Assembly (NCBI GenBank): GCA_905183005.1
Contig: CAJJDO010000019.1
Coordinates: 106,008-170,007 of the forward strand
DNA from: Paramecium pentaurelia
Taxonomy: Eukaryota > Ciliophora > Oligohymenophorea > Peniculida > Parameciidae
Length of the DNA stretch: 64,000 bases
Direction of reading: 5' to 3'
In this document: positions 34,191-47,197 of the stretch, one piece after another
Numbering within the stretch: the first letter of the stretch is position 1
Layout of the letters: each line of letters starts with the position of its first letter
The notes under the pieces: model-generated
The model's input: the letters and a program-made list of their open reading frames with translations, nothing else
Database searches by the model: none
Told to the model about the DNA's origin: nothing
Position numbers and translations under genes: made by a program

Positions 34191-37100
34191 TCACCAATAT
34201 CCACCATGTTCTTTAGTTAAATGTGAATAACATTCTGAAGATGTCTCAAAGATCTCCATACATGGTTTACCATCTGCTTTATTTTTCCAGCAAATACTCT
34301 TTTTGCATCCTGTACAAGTAACTCTATAACAACCATCTATTCTTTATATCAATATTTTGCAATGAGGACATCTTCTTACATCATTCTTTTTCATATATAT
34401 ATTAATAGAATCTTCATTACCAGCTTTGAATTCTCTACATGTTTATCCAAAATGATATGCTGTCTATAGAATAATAAATAAATATATATACTCTGCATGA
34501 ATTACAATATTGTTTTTAACACTTTTTACATGTATATCTTGGTATCTTTTAGAAATGAATAATTGGACAATTTGGAGTCAAACAAAAAGCAATTTATGCT
34601 GCATGATCCTATAAATCTAATAATATTATAATAAATTAATTACATTTGTTAATAGATAGTTTTATTAATTTTTCCCAACTTGGTTCATCAATTAAAATAT
34701 ACAAATCAGCTAAAAGTATACCTTGATTACATTATGGACATTTAATTGGTAATTAAGTCATATCTCCTAATGAATTTTGAATGCTAAACATTATACATTA
34801 TAGACAAAACTTATGTCCACAACCTTATAACATATATCCATTTTTCATATTATCAAAACAATAATTACAAGTTAATGCATTGATAGGTTTATCTTATTAT
34901 TATTATGAAGACATAATTTCACTAATTGATATGATAGCTGCATCTAGATTCTTCTAATCACCAAATAATTGTAATTCACCTGAAATACTATTGAATTTAA
35001 CATTCTTCAAGTCGAAGTTCTTCTTTATTTCGTTGAGTCCTTAAGAATCATTACCCATTATTAATCTTATACAATTCTTTGGAATTTATATTATACTTTT
35101 TGAGCAATCTGAAATAAATTCTTTAATAGCTTTAACTAATTAATTGTATTTAATAAAAGAGCTATTAACAAATAATTGATTATTAATAAAATCTTATCTA
35201 ATTAGAATTTATAAAGATTCTTCTTAGTATTTAAGGAATCTTGTACCAGATGAACTGAATATAACTGTGATATCAAAATCTTATGAGGATTTAATGATTT
35301 TTGGAGTGAATGCATCTTAAATTTCTTTATTCAATTATTCATGATCTTATTTACTCCAACATTAAATAGTAACTTTCACTCTTTTAAATTCGTCATCACT
35401 TGAAATAGTATATTAACCAAGTTTAATGTTCTTTTCATCAAAGATTTCCTCTACTATTTATTTCATTTCAATAGGTCCTTCATAGTCATGATAATAAACA
35501 GGTTTTACATTTAATTAGACCTTTAATCCTCTAAATTATTTAATTTGATTATCTAAGAGAATAAATTATTCCATAATATTTCTATCATAAACTATAAGTG
35601 TCAAAATTCTTTTACAATTTTATTTAGTAATTGATTCAATTTTATATTAATCTTGAGAAATATTTGATAATAGTTTTTGTATTTCTAATTAGAGATCTCC
35701 ATTATTTTCATATCTTAATTATTTATCTATCAAAATTGATTTGATATCAATATCTTTGTATTGTTATTTTAAATCAGACATAACTGATTATTCATCCTCA
35801 TAAACACTCTTAAGATTCATTTTGCATGTTAGATGTTAGATAGTTTCAAAGTCTTCAGAATTAAAGATATATGGTGTATTCAATTTAACTATAGCAGTAC
35901 CTTTGTTTAAATGCAAATTCCAAGTGATAATTATTTTATAATGTTCATTGAAAAGTAGTTTTTCTTCACTATGTTCAAATTGATCTTGTTGAGTATAAAC
36001 CTTCAATTAATTATCTTTGTATTCTTTAATATTTTCTAAACAAAAAAGTAAATCATCATGATCTTAAAGTGATATTCTGGCTGTGATTTTATCACCTTCT
36101 TTATACAATTTCATTTCTGAAATTATCACTTCAGGCAAGAATTCTTGAAGCAATTCTTATGTTATATCTAAAGGTAAACCTTCTATAAAGAAAGTCTTAT
36201 AAGCACTTTTTTCAATCCAATCCTTCATACTTCCACCACTATTATATTAATTATATATTTATACGCTTGCATTATAAATTTAGAATCATTCTCATATGGT
36301 ATTTCTTTGACTTAATGTCTATAAAAATTTTACAATTCTTTAATTTTACTATTCAATTCCTATTCTATAATTTCCTTTTTAGCCACATTAGGATCATATA
36401 AAACTGTAATACAATTCATTTCAATATTAGGTTGTAAGATACAATCCTAAGATAATTGAGGACCTGATTAATGTTTCCATAATTCATTAAACAGAACTTG
36501 ACCTATTCCATTAAAGTTTATTTCATTCAAATGCAAGGATTATCGCTATATAAATTATAGTTTGTATTCTTTAACAAATTCTTTAGGAGCCAATTATGGT
36601 ATCATAATGTCATCTATTTTAGTAGAATATTTAATTTCATATTATTGATTCTTTTACAACAATGCCATAATTATACAAGTTAAAGGAAAGTCTCCAACTA
36701 TGGCCATTAGATTGTTATAGCATAATTTAAATTTCTAGTTGGTAACATAATTATAGTAACCAGCACTCTTATGACCACTAAAGATACTTAAACCTTTATA
36801 AAATAGTCTTAATAAACATGCTTATATGTCCTCAGAATGTTCTGGCATTGATTATTGTTTCTTTAAAGATACAGTTCTATTCAATTTTAATTAATCAAGT
36901 GAACAACATTTATTAATGACTGAATATTCAGATACCTAAATAATGAGACATTAATACATATTTTTAAGTTAAATCAATTATATATTCATTATAAGCTAGA
37001 ATCAATATAATTTTTGGAATATTGATATTCTATAATCTACACCATTTTATTAATTCATTTTTAGAATTCTCTTATTCTTTTTCATCATCTTTAGAATTGA

Positions 37101-38486
37101 TATCTTCAATAAAAATAATAAATTTATTTATTAATTAAATCCATGAAGTAATATCTCCCATTTTAGACCAATAATGATTTGATCTTATTATTGATTCTCT
37201 CTATTGATGAATTTAAAAACTTTTAAATGGATTCTTTTTACTTTCAACATTACCTTCTGATAGTATTTCACCATCTGTCAATAGTGTAGATATAACACTA
37301 CTATAATAATGAAAAGTTTCATTTTCTGCTTCCAATAATGGTTCATAATATATTAATGGAATATAGTTTTATAATGAACTATATTCTGAGTCAACTACAT
37401 TTTACAATTAATCAATTTAAATATTGAATTATTAAGCATAAAATTTAGTATTTTATGGATTAAAAGTGAATTCTTCATCAAAAATTAATTTATGTTCTTA
37501 TAAATCTTTAAATTCATCAAATCCAAATAAATAAATAATTTTAGGATAATAACTAATTCTGTTACGAATGATGATATCATGTCTGCTTAGATTATATTAT
37601 TTATAAACAATGGCATTATTTATTTCTTCTAAAAATGTTTTGACTGTAGTTTAATAACCCATATGTATAATTAATGATATTTTTGATTAAACATTTTACA
37701 AATATTTTCTTAGTTATTAATAATTTAATGTCAAAAATACCTTTCTTTTTCCCTTCTATTATGGATATACCATTTCCATTAATTGTTAACCAAATTGTTC
37801 ATAATATTATTAGAATGGTATTATTTGATGGACTTCAAATTCTTCTGATTGTGATAATTAATTATGAAAATAGATTGCTTAAAATATTTAATCCATTTGA
37901 TATAATGATTCACAATAAACAACTATATCCCTATCAATCTCTGAATTAGAGTTTTTAATCTATTACAAAACATATGTCAATTTTTAATTGTAAGGTATAC
38001 TTAAAAATAATTCATCTTATTAAGTTTGTAAGTAAGGAATTTCAATAATGTTATCATAATCTATATTAAAATAATTAATTAAGTGCTCAGATATTAAGTC
38101 ATTTGTTATAATCACCAATTAAGATTTTGTTGTTAATAACTAATCATAATATTTATACATACCCATTTTATTCCAATATATTAATATGAATTCAATTTAG
38201 TCTCTGTACGTAGATCTGCAACTATAATTTCAAAGTTTTAATTGACCAAATTACACCAATTATAATTAGCTTCAACTATGTCTGAAATCACTGTGATTGC
38301 ATGATTTTTAGACAATAATTCTTTTATAAATTTAAGTGTGTCAATTTCCTAAAGTGTATCAACAATTAAAGTTGTTTATTGTAATGGTAATAATGAATCA
38401 AAGACTTAAACCCATTATTGTCTTAGGAATGAATTTGATTTATCCTTTAGATAAATTTCTCTGATGAGATGTTGTTGATTTTACAT
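34191..38486 (-). CDS. Degenerate DEAH-type helicase fused to RBR (RING-IBR-RING) ubiquitin ligase
   Basis: Introns 38140-38162, 36936-36957, 36239-36264, 34617-34643 and 34464-34491 leave 4170 nt, exactly 1390 codons. The C-terminus is a full RBR: RING1 (CNYCFDNM, GCGHKFCLQC, CPQCNQ), IBR (CLTPNCPIIH, CKKCQKQYCNSC) and RING2 (CPHCKILIQ, GCYRVTC with the putative active Cys, CKKSICW). The N-terminal 700 residues follow a DEAH/RHA helicase in outline (TTLIVDTLQEIDTLKFIKEL, DIVVYCESLYQMDQIFQAI, RKVFLTLNYQQLRK, RNRISYYPKIIYLFG) but lack a Walker A loop and the DEAH box. The layout matches plant DEAH11/12 proteins. The middle has RNA-binding-like alpha/beta modules. It is probably an active ligase with a dead helicase scaffold. 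Confidence 0.72.
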
Positions 38487-38549
38487 TTAAATATTTATTA
38501 GATATATAATTGTGATTCCATTTCATAGATATTTAATAATCATATATGA

Positions 38550-39083
38550 TCAATTCCCTTTTCTTGATAATCTTCTTTTGAAAGCTGTTCCGTAAAGAAT
38601 ATTCCCAAAACAGGTTGCCACTATCTCTAATAAAACTGGTAACAAACTATAAATCCATTTTGAATATTTTTACATAAATGCTGCCCAATAATACCATAAT
38701 TCATAATAAGGCCATGCTCCTATAATAAACTCGCTGTAAATTATTATGCCAACTGCATGTAAACATATAACTTATTGAAGTTTAATTACTTTTACTTAAA
38801 AAATTGCTGGTATCATAAAACATAGTAATTCCAGTTATTATGAATATCATTTCTATACCAAGGCCAATCAATCCCAGTATGATACATGAGACAATAGAAT
38901 TATATGCTGAAGTGTATGTATCAGAAGTGGTGTCATATGTTTTGGTTTGAAAATTAGCCAAGATGTTTTCTTTCTAATAGATGAGGAGTTGGATACAGCT
39001 CCATAATAAGCCATTAGCGATGTTATGAAATGGCAAGAAACTAGAATAAATTTACTAGGTATCAATAATCCATTAATAGTCAT
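38550..39083 (-). CDS. TMEM107: TMEM107, ciliary transition-zone membrane protein
   Basis: Two introns (38974-38996, 38771-38795) leave 161 residues. Four transmembrane segments: LLIPSKFILVSCHFITSLMA, SIVSCIILGLIGLGIEMIFI, LICLHAVGIIIYSEFIIGAW and LPVLLEIVATCFGNIL. The order of landmarks, G-L-x-P-S-x-F at the start, YDTTSDTYTSA before helix 2, GITMFYDTSNFL, LHAVG, W at the helix 3-4 turn (WPYYELWYYW), and LP-x4-E in helix 4, follows TMEM107 closely, and length is nearly normal (140 in humans). TMEM107 recruits MKS proteins to the ciliary transition zone. The stop lies 63 nt from the helicase-RBR start. Confidence 0.85.
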
Positions 39084-39106
39084 TAAATTAATTTATACCC
39101 AAATAT

Positions 39107-41600
39107 TCAAATCAACTCATGAGCTGTTTCATCTTCTATTTATATATCATCATCTTTTTCTATCAAATCTTCATCGAACTTTTAATCTTATTATTCATTC
39201 TATTCTAAATCTATTGGTTAATATTGTTATTATTATTATTATTGTTATTATTATTTCGGTTATCTTTATTAAATCTATTGGATCAACATCTAATTTTAAA
39301 TGATAATATTTATTACTTCTTATTTAGATTATGGTATTTCACGCATTTCTGTTCTAGCAAAATATTCTTTCACTTTCTCTTGATTATTATAAACCCAATA
39401 TAATCCAAATAAAATTCCTCCAATTACTAACCAATCATATATCCAATTCTTATTATTAGGACAACTGAATCTCATTGAAATATGTTCAACTCCCCCTTCA
39501 CAAATATCTCCTGCAATTTTTCTATATCCACTAGAAACTGTATAATATCCATCACAGTCAGCAGGTGGATCAATATTTAAAGTACCATTTATTGGAATAC
39601 ATTATTAATTATTCATAACAAATCCTAAATCGCATTCGTAATCTTCTTATGAGCATTAACATGGAGTAACACTAATAATTCTTTCCAATTATTCAGGATT
39701 GTAACAAGCAGCTTCTCTACGTTTTCTCATATAAGTAACCTTTTTGCCAAATAAACATTCAGGATTAACTAGACCAGAAGGTGTCCATAATTCATAATCA
39801 CTTCCAATTTCACCTGCTTTTTCTTATCCAATACAATTTCTTTGATGTAATTCATCTAAATCTATAGTTGCCAATAATCCCTATTCAGTTCTTATACCAT
39901 TAGATTCTAATTAAATGGCACCATAAGCTATAAATCTAGTTCCTTTATTTTAAGGTTCAGTAATTATATTTTAGATTTCTGCCCTCTAATCTAATATATT
40001 GAATGGAGTCCATTCCATACCACCATTCCAAGAATATACAATCTAATTAGTTGTTTCTTAATCTTTAGCCATAACAATTAATCCTCCATGATTACTAATT
40101 TCATAAATATAAGATCCTTTTTTTATTTCAATCCAAGTCAATCCTCCATCTCTACTTAAATATGTATGAACTTAATCTTATCTATAACTTAAATATTTTC
40201 CAATAGAACCTGTTGCTACAATAATACCAATGGAATTAGTTTGAGTGTAAATAGGTGCAAATTAATAAAATGCTTAACTAAGATGCAAATGCAATTAGCA
40301 CTTATTGCAATTGATTGGTTTTCCATCGGCATCAACTGTGGGAGGCTAATGAAGATAGAAATTTAATTAATACCTTCAAAGGGACCCATTATCCTCCTTT
40401 ATCGAAAGTAATCCTGGTTTGTTTATATTTCTTTAGATCTTCATCTTTAAATCCATTTTGTTAAGCATAGAAGCCTTCTTCCATAGATTCAAAAACTTAA
40501 TTTGTATATATCTTAGCTTAATCTTCAGCATAAACATTAGCTAAATAAATGCCTTCCAATCCTTAGACTCTATAAAATTCAGCACTGTTTTCCAACCTTG
40601 AAACATTCTCCAAGGATCTAGAATATCTAGTACCAGTAGAATCACTAATATAAATAACTCCTAATGGAGAAGATGGTTTGAGATGATTAACAACCATAAA
40701 AACCTAATTTTCTGATGTGTCTAATATACTATATGAATGCTCTAATAATTTAGAATCTGCATCAATTATACTATATTTATATTAACCTAATTCTGTTCCA
40801 CTCACATATAGACTGACTTCTTATGTTACTTAAGATGTAACTTTAGCAACAAATAAGAAGGATTCTGTAAGCATAAATCTAGAACCTGCTGGGACACTTA
40901 AAGTACGAGTTTGGAAAAAATCATCGCTATAATATAGATTATAATCCATATTCCAACTGCTAATTGATTAATGTCCTTTTCCCTATGGTTCAAATGATGC
41001 TAGAATTCGTTCCTTAGGAGTATATTTAGCCATTTCTTTATTTTTGACACCCCAAGTAAATTGATTTACATAAGTTGCTATTTAATGCCATGTAATTCCT
41101 GTGTCTTAACTTAAAAGAAGTTCCTTATAAGAAACACAAGGTGTTCCTGCTAGTAATTCATCAGATCCACATTATTTCCATGCTGATGCAATAATCCAAT
41201 CTTTTTCAAGTGGATGAAATTGATATTCTCGCAACTATTTTCCAGCATTGACAGCTGTTATGGTTTTTCCACAATCAAGGGAAATCCAAGCTATTTGATC
41301 TGTTCCTGTAAATAACACTAAGGATTTATCAACAGGACTTGGAACCAAATTATTTACAATTCCGACTCTTTCATCCGAATCTTCAAGTTATATGAGAGCC
41401 TTGCGATGAAATATCTCAGACATTTTAGTCCATTATCTACCACGATCATCGCTTCTATACACAGATCCTTTAGATGTGAGTGCTAAGACTGTATCACTAC
41501 ACCAATGTATGTTGATCAAGGGGGCATCTATGTATGAGATCTAAACATCAATATTAGAAGCAAAGCATTGTATGATCAACAAGAGAATGATGTGTCTCAT
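39107..41600 (-). CDS. VPS10/sortilin-type sorting receptor
   Basis: An 812-residue type I receptor; introns at 40346-40373 and 39290-39316 give exact codon length. A signal peptide (MRHIILLLIIQCFASNID) leads into a ten-bladed VPS10 propeller with Asp-box repeats (SVYRSDDRGRQWTKM, ISLDCGKTITAV, YLSRDGGLTWIEI). The cysteine-rich 10CC module follows (CPCQCSQEDYECDLGF, CIPINGT, CDGYYTVSSGYRKI), then a transmembrane helix (WLVIGGILFGLYWVY). The second intron adds a cytosolic tail of Gln tract, then QKFDEDLIEKDDDIQIED and AHELI, an acidic cluster near the end as in Golgi-endosome cargo receptors. It likely sorts lysosomal or secretory proteins with clathrin. Confidence 0.92.
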
Positions 41601-41651
41601 TAACACGTTTTATTATTTTAATTAATTTGGATTTATTTATTAACCTCATAC

Positions 41652-42785
41652 TCATAATTATGATTAGCATTATCCAGCACGTTTACAATGGCAAGATGAT
41701 CCTTTACTTAAGACAATCTTCTTAATATCATCTAAATTGACTTTCTTTTCCTTTAAATCCTCAGCACTTGGCATAACATTCAATCTTAATGCTTCAGATA
41801 TAATCATTTAAGCCTTTAAAATTAATAAAAATATCATACATTAGGAGTATTCATACTCGCAGAAGCTACAACACGTCCTTTTCTAGCATAATAAGCAACA
41901 AATTTTTATTGACTTAAGTCTCCATCCACAATAACTTCATCAAATCCTTATCCAACTCCACTATATGCTAAGGTTCTATCCCATTATCTTGTCCAAAAGA
42001 ATGGTACATCTGTCAAAGGAGTTGGTCTACCTAAAATATTCAAAGCAGCAACATATCTAAAATTAATCAAATATCTTACCCTTATCTAACAGCTTCATTT
42101 TAATGTTCAATTCTAACATGTTCACCAGTAACCCAATATGGATAACTTGATATATCACCTGATGCATAAACATTCTTGGCAGCTTTCAAGAACACATCTG
42201 TTTCAATACCACCATTTGGTGATATTTTTAATTAATCTTTAGCAAGTTTATTATTTGGTTGAATTCCTGTTCCTAAAATAACTAAATCTGCTTATAATGA
42301 TTTTCCATTTAATAAATCAACTCTTTATACTTAACCAACTCCACCAATTCTTTTGACTCCAGCATTCAATTCAAATTCAACTCCATTAGCTTCATGTAAT
42401 TTTTATAGAGATCCTCCTACTTCTTTACCAAGAACTCTTTCAAATGGAACTGTTGTACTGTCTACAACTATTATATTGACTTAATCTTTTAATTCTTTTT
42501 TAATAGCTGAAGCTGTCTCCATTCCAATAAATGAAGCACCTACAACTACTATATTTTTTGCTGTTTTTGCTTTATCTCTTATTGATTATAAATCATTGAA
42601 TTATCTTAAAGTGTGTACATTTCCTAAATTAACTCCATCTAATTGAGGTCTACGAGCAGTACCACCTGTTGCCAATAATAATTTATCATAATGAATTTTC
42701 TCTTATCCAACAACAACATCTTAATTATTAATATCAATAGAGTCAACTGTAGTATTAGTCATTACATCTATTCCATACTATTCAT
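41652..42785 (-). pseudogene. Duplicate 3' fragment of the Rieske-AIF oxidoreductase gene
   Basis: These 1134 nt repeat 42787-43920 at a constant offset of 1135. I see five base differences (at 41858, 42361, 42406, 42439 and 42472) and no indel. The fragment holds the last 60 percent of the protein (NAD and dimer domains), both 3' introns (42057-42079, 41814-41839) and the stop 41652-41654, but has no 5' part. It abuts the single N at 42786. The most likely reading is two contig ends, or two haplotypes, that overlapped and were placed side by side, not a real tandem copy. Confidence 0.85.
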
Positions 42786-42786
42786 N
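42786..42786. other. Single N: assembly junction
   Basis: The only ambiguous base in the window. It sits exactly between the two copies of the 1134-nt block, which marks it as a join between overlapping sequences. Confidence 0.95.
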
Positions 42787-44669
42787 TCATAATTATGATT
42801 AGCATTATCCAGCACGTTTACAATGGCAAGATGATCCTTTACTTAAGACAATCTTCTTAATATCATCTAAATTGACTTTCTTTTCCTTTAAATCCTCAGC
42901 ACTTGGCATAACATTCAATCTTAATGCTTCAGATATAATCATTTAAGCCTTTAAAATTAATAAAAATATCATACATTAGGAGTATTCATACTAGCAGAAG
43001 CTACAACACGTCCTTTTCTAGCATAATAAGCAACAAATTTTTATTGACTTAAGTCTCCATCCACAATAACTTCATCAAATCCTTATCCAACTCCACTATA
43101 TGCTAAGGTTCTATCCCATTATCTTGTCCAAAAGAATGGTACATCTGTCAAAGGAGTTGGTCTACCTAAAATATTCAAAGCAGCAACATATCTAAAATTA
43201 ATCAAATATCTTACCCTTATCTAACAGCTTCATTTTAATGTTCAATTCTAACATGTTCACCAGTAACCCAATATGGATAACTTGATATATCACCTGATGC
43301 ATAAACATTCTTGGCAGCTTTCAAGAACACATCTGTTTCAATACCACCATTTGGTGATATTTTTAATTAATCTTTAGCAAGTTTATTATTTGGTTGAATT
43401 CCTGTTCCTAAAATAACTAAATCTGCTTATAATGATTTTCCATTTAATAAATCAACTCTTTATACTTAACCAACTCCACCAATTCTTTTGACTCCTGCAT
43501 TCAATTCAAATTCAACTCCATTAGCTTCATGTAATTTTTAAAGAGATCCTCCTACTTCTTTACCAAGAACTCTCTCAAATGGAACTGTTGTACTGTCTAC
43601 AACTATAATATTGACTTAATCTTTTAATTCTTTTTTAATAGCTGAAGCTGTCTCCATTCCAATAAATGAAGCACCTACAACTACTATATTTTTTGCTGTT
43701 TTTGCTTTATCTCTTATTGATTATAAATCATTGAATTATCTTAAAGTGTGTACATTTCCTAAATTAACTCCATCTAATTGAGGTCTACGAGCAGTACCAC
43801 CTGTTGCCAATAATAATTTATCATAATGAATTTTCTCTTATCCAACAACAACATCTTAATTATTAATATCAATAGAGTCAACTGTAGTATTAGTCATTAC
43901 ATCTATTCCATACTATTCATAAAATGATTAGGGTCTAATTTACAAACCCTATTATTTAACCATAAATGTCATCTTGCTCATTGGAGTTCTATCATAAGGT
44001 AATGAATCCTCAGCTGTAATAATAGTAATTCTTCCTCTAAATCCAGCCTAACGAAGTGTCTCAGCTGCACTCTAACCAGATACTCTTATATATTTAATCA
44101 ATAATTATACCCTCCACCAACAATCACTACATGTGTTGGATCATCACCTTTTGTTACCATGTTTAATGTTCTTGGAGCATTTAATAATTATTTTTCTACT
44201 CTTATAACTAATTATCCATTTTCTTATTTGACAGGGAATGTTTATAATCCTCTAAACATTGGTCCTTCTTCATGAACACCATCTTTAACTGAAAAACTGG
44301 CATTATGAAATGGACATTTGACTTTATCACCAACTAAGAAACCAGCCGAAAGTGGAGCTCCTACATGTGGACATGAATTAGAAACACAATAGATCTGTCC
44401 ATCAACTTTGCATACTAAAACAGCATCTTCTTTTTTTGGACCAACTTATACTTCTCTCATTTCACCTTCATTTAAATTATCTTCTATTGAAACTTCATAT
44501 GCATCATTAAGATTTAGTGTCTAGTTTATTTTGCATGTAATACTTAAAAACCATATCTTATTAGTGGAAGAGAGATTAAAGTAGCAGCTAAACGTTAGGT
44601 ACGTTTTGGAACTACTAATGGAGTACGTCTAAGACTTATTGCAATTGCTGAGGATAATATCTTTCTCAT
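42787..44669 (-). CDS. Rieske-domain apoptosis-inducing-factor-like FAD/NAD oxidoreductase (AIFM3-like)
   Basis: Introns 44521-44543, 44085-44110, 43192-43214 and 42949-42974 leave 1785 nt, 594 residues. The N-terminus (MRKILSSAIAISLRRTPLVV) looks like a mitochondrial presequence. A Rieske [2Fe-2S] domain follows with ligands in SCPHVGAPLSAG and KCPFHNASF. Then come the FAD motif VVIVGGG, SLPYDRTPMSK, the NAD motif NIVVVGASFIGMETASAI, DLVILGTGIQPNN and NVYASGDISSYPYW. This Rieske plus pyridine-nucleotide-reductase architecture is that of AIFM3 and related ferredoxin reductases. The C-terminus ends in a Cys-rich SSCHCKRAGQCQ. It is probably a mitochondrial NAD(P)H-dependent electron-transfer enzyme. 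Its 3' part is duplicated at 41652-42785. Confidence 0.92.
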
Positions 44670-44717
44670 AAAAATTTAATTAAAATTGTGTAAACTTAGT
44701 ATATAATATAAAATGAC

Positions 44718-46975
44718 TCATGATTATGCTAAACTATACAACTAGATATTGCAATCATTCTTATTTCCACTACTCAATATATCAATCTTATCAGTGATAC
44801 TATCTCTAATAGCCAATACTCCTCCAAATGGATGACAATCGTGTAAAGATTTCAGTTGGGTTGTGATCATAGGTTATGGACTAATTACATAATTATAATT
44901 AAATACTTATCATTCAATAGAGTTTTGCCATTAAATACTTTAAAAGTACCATCAAAACTTACAGTACCAATGAAGCAATTCTTTATGCATTCATATTCAT
45001 TTTATGGTTACTTCTTTCTTCTTGGCGATCCACATAATGGAATTGTTGTTTATAGCTATGTCTTCTATTATGGAGTCTATTCCTCTTCTATTTAAAAGTT
45101 TATTATTCTAAAACACCATCCAGCATAATTTTTAACTTGTTTTATTAATGTTCCATCCATAAAATCCCAAACCTTAAGTTCACCTGAAGCACTACTACTA
45201 TAAAGAATACTTCCTCCACCATAAGCTAAACTAGTAACCTCTGTTGGATGAGCATCAGACAAACTCATAGACAATTATAATTTTTCAAAAACATTATTTG
45301 TTAATGTTTATCTATATACTTTAATGTTTCTATCCTTTCCACCAGATGCAATATATTAATCTCCAAGTAATGTCATACATGTAATAGAATCTCTATGTTC
45401 AAAGTATTTTTTTTATTAATCATTCTAAGTATTCCATTATAATAATCTATTATCACCTTATGCACAACTAAATATAGTAGTGGCATCTTCTAAACATACA
45501 ATAGAATTGATTTAACCATTATGAATTCTATCAATTTACTTAAGTACTTCGAATCCTTAATTCAAAATACAAATATCTTTGAATAATCCAACAATCAAAA
45601 AAGAAGAACCATCCTTTCTTATCTAAACAGCCAATGATGTGACATCACTCTTAAATTATATTTCCTTAAATAATTCATAAACCCTGTATCTATATATTTT
45701 GACTGTTCTATCATTTGAACCTGTAGCAATAAAATCATCATCAAATTGTACCATACAATTAATACCTTATTTATGAGTAGTCTTGATTGTTTTTACAAAT
45801 GATATTGATGTTATTGGATCAGATATGATTAATTAAGTAGTTTATCTCAATCTATGTTTTAATTACATTTCTTTTATTTCATCTTCATCTTCTTCTAATT
45901 TAGTTAACTATTTTAATGTTTTAGTGCTTTATTCTTTAATTATAGTTTCCAAGTATTTTGTACCTTTAGGAGATGCTAATTATTGCTTTAAACTTATATT
46001 TTCTTTGTTCATCTTAATCATTTAACTTTTGTAGCCTGGAGACATAAAATCTACTTATGTCAAAGAGTGATAACATTTTTCTATTAATTCTTACATTCCA
46101 TTATATGTTTATTACGCCAATCCTTAATTTTTATAACATGGTCTACTGTTAAGCAATACTTTATAATCATTAACTAAATCATTTAATACTTAATTATCAC
46201 TCTATTTCAATGCCATATTACTGAATAATGAATATCCAGATTTTTGAGACTCTCCTTCTTCAACATTTAAATTTTATTATTATAATGCTCTTTAAAACTG
46301 ACCATTTGCCTTACTAACTAATGGTATTATATTCTACATTAATTTTCTAAGATTAAATTAATTTTAATCACTTTTCTTATTAGAAGTTTACTGATCTTAT
46401 AATTTACTTACTTCACTTAAGAAATTATCATAATCATTATTGTAATCCTTATTTTTCTCTAAATAATAATCAGATACTAATTTTTCTAATATAGTTCCCA
46501 TATCCAGAAGATCTTATAAATAATTTTTATATGGAGCCATAAATTCAGCTTTAACTTTATTAATCATTTCTGTAAATTTAGTTATTAATCCATCAAAATC
46601 ATTATTAATCAATTATTCCTAATTCTTAATATATGTTTTAAAGCTAGCTTGATGAGCTTAGGTAGAAAGTACTATTTAATTCAATTCTTTTTAAGGTTCG
46701 TCTCCCAATCTACCTGATACACTTTACCTTCTACAAAGAATCATTAAATCATTCCATCCAATTATATGTTCTTTATGTTTAGCCAAATGTTGTTAATGCT
46801 AAGTTTCAAAAAGACATTCAGAACAAAATGATATTGATTGTGTACAAGTTGTACATAAACAAACATGAGAGATGTTAAAAGAAGGATGTGATGGACAAGG
46901 AAGGCTTCCTTAGCTAGCTAAATTAATTTGTGTTTTTGTTCTTAAAGTAGCAAAACTTGATCTTGTTTTATTCAT
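44718..46975 (-). CDS. B-box zinc, coiled-coil and WD40 repeat protein
   Basis: One intron (44881-44906) leaves 2232 nt, 743 residues. Near the N-terminus a B-box-like zinc module reads CPSHPSFNISHVCLCTTC, SFCSECLFETQHQQHLAKH. A long coiled coil follows (residues about 120-390). The C-terminal half is a WD40 propeller: HKQGINCMVQFDDDFIATGS, DRTVKIYRYR, DATTIFSCAQGDNRLLQW, HRDSITCMTLLGDQYIASGG, GGSILYSSSASGELKVWDF and CFIGTVSFDGTFKVFNG. Reading continues through a TAA (Gln) at the point where a standard-code frame would end, adding about 130 residues. The layout is common among ciliate ubiquitin or cytoskeletal adaptors; the function is not assigned. Confidence 0.82.
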
Positions 46976-47197
46976 ATTTTTCCGTTAATAAATTAATAAT
47001 TAACTTTTTTTTTGATTAAAATTCTGATTGTTTTTATTAAAAATTTATGATTAATATACAAGTACTTGGAATTCAAAAAAAAAAAATAAAAAAAAATATT
47101 CTTTAATACTTTTCATACATTTTTTATAAGAATTTAACTCAAATAAATAATCATAGACTCATTTTGAATAATAAATATTTCATTATTATAATTAATT

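Noticed and set aside
37674..37949. Plus-strand hydrophobic ORF of 91 codons
   Set aside because: Antisense to the helicase-RBR gene, whose frame is continuous through this stretch.
39107..39289. Free-standing 60-residue polyQ gene
   Set aside because: A 27-nt intron joins it in frame to the VPS10 receptor, and it would otherwise lie only 24 nt from TMEM107.
41652..42785. Second tandem AIF-like gene or recent gene duplication
   Set aside because: No 5' half, exactly equal block length and a single N at the junction point to an assembly overlap.
44856..45095. Plus-strand ORF of 79 codons near the WD40 gene end
   Set aside because: Antisense shadow; the minus strand continues the WD40 propeller through TAA codons in this stretch.
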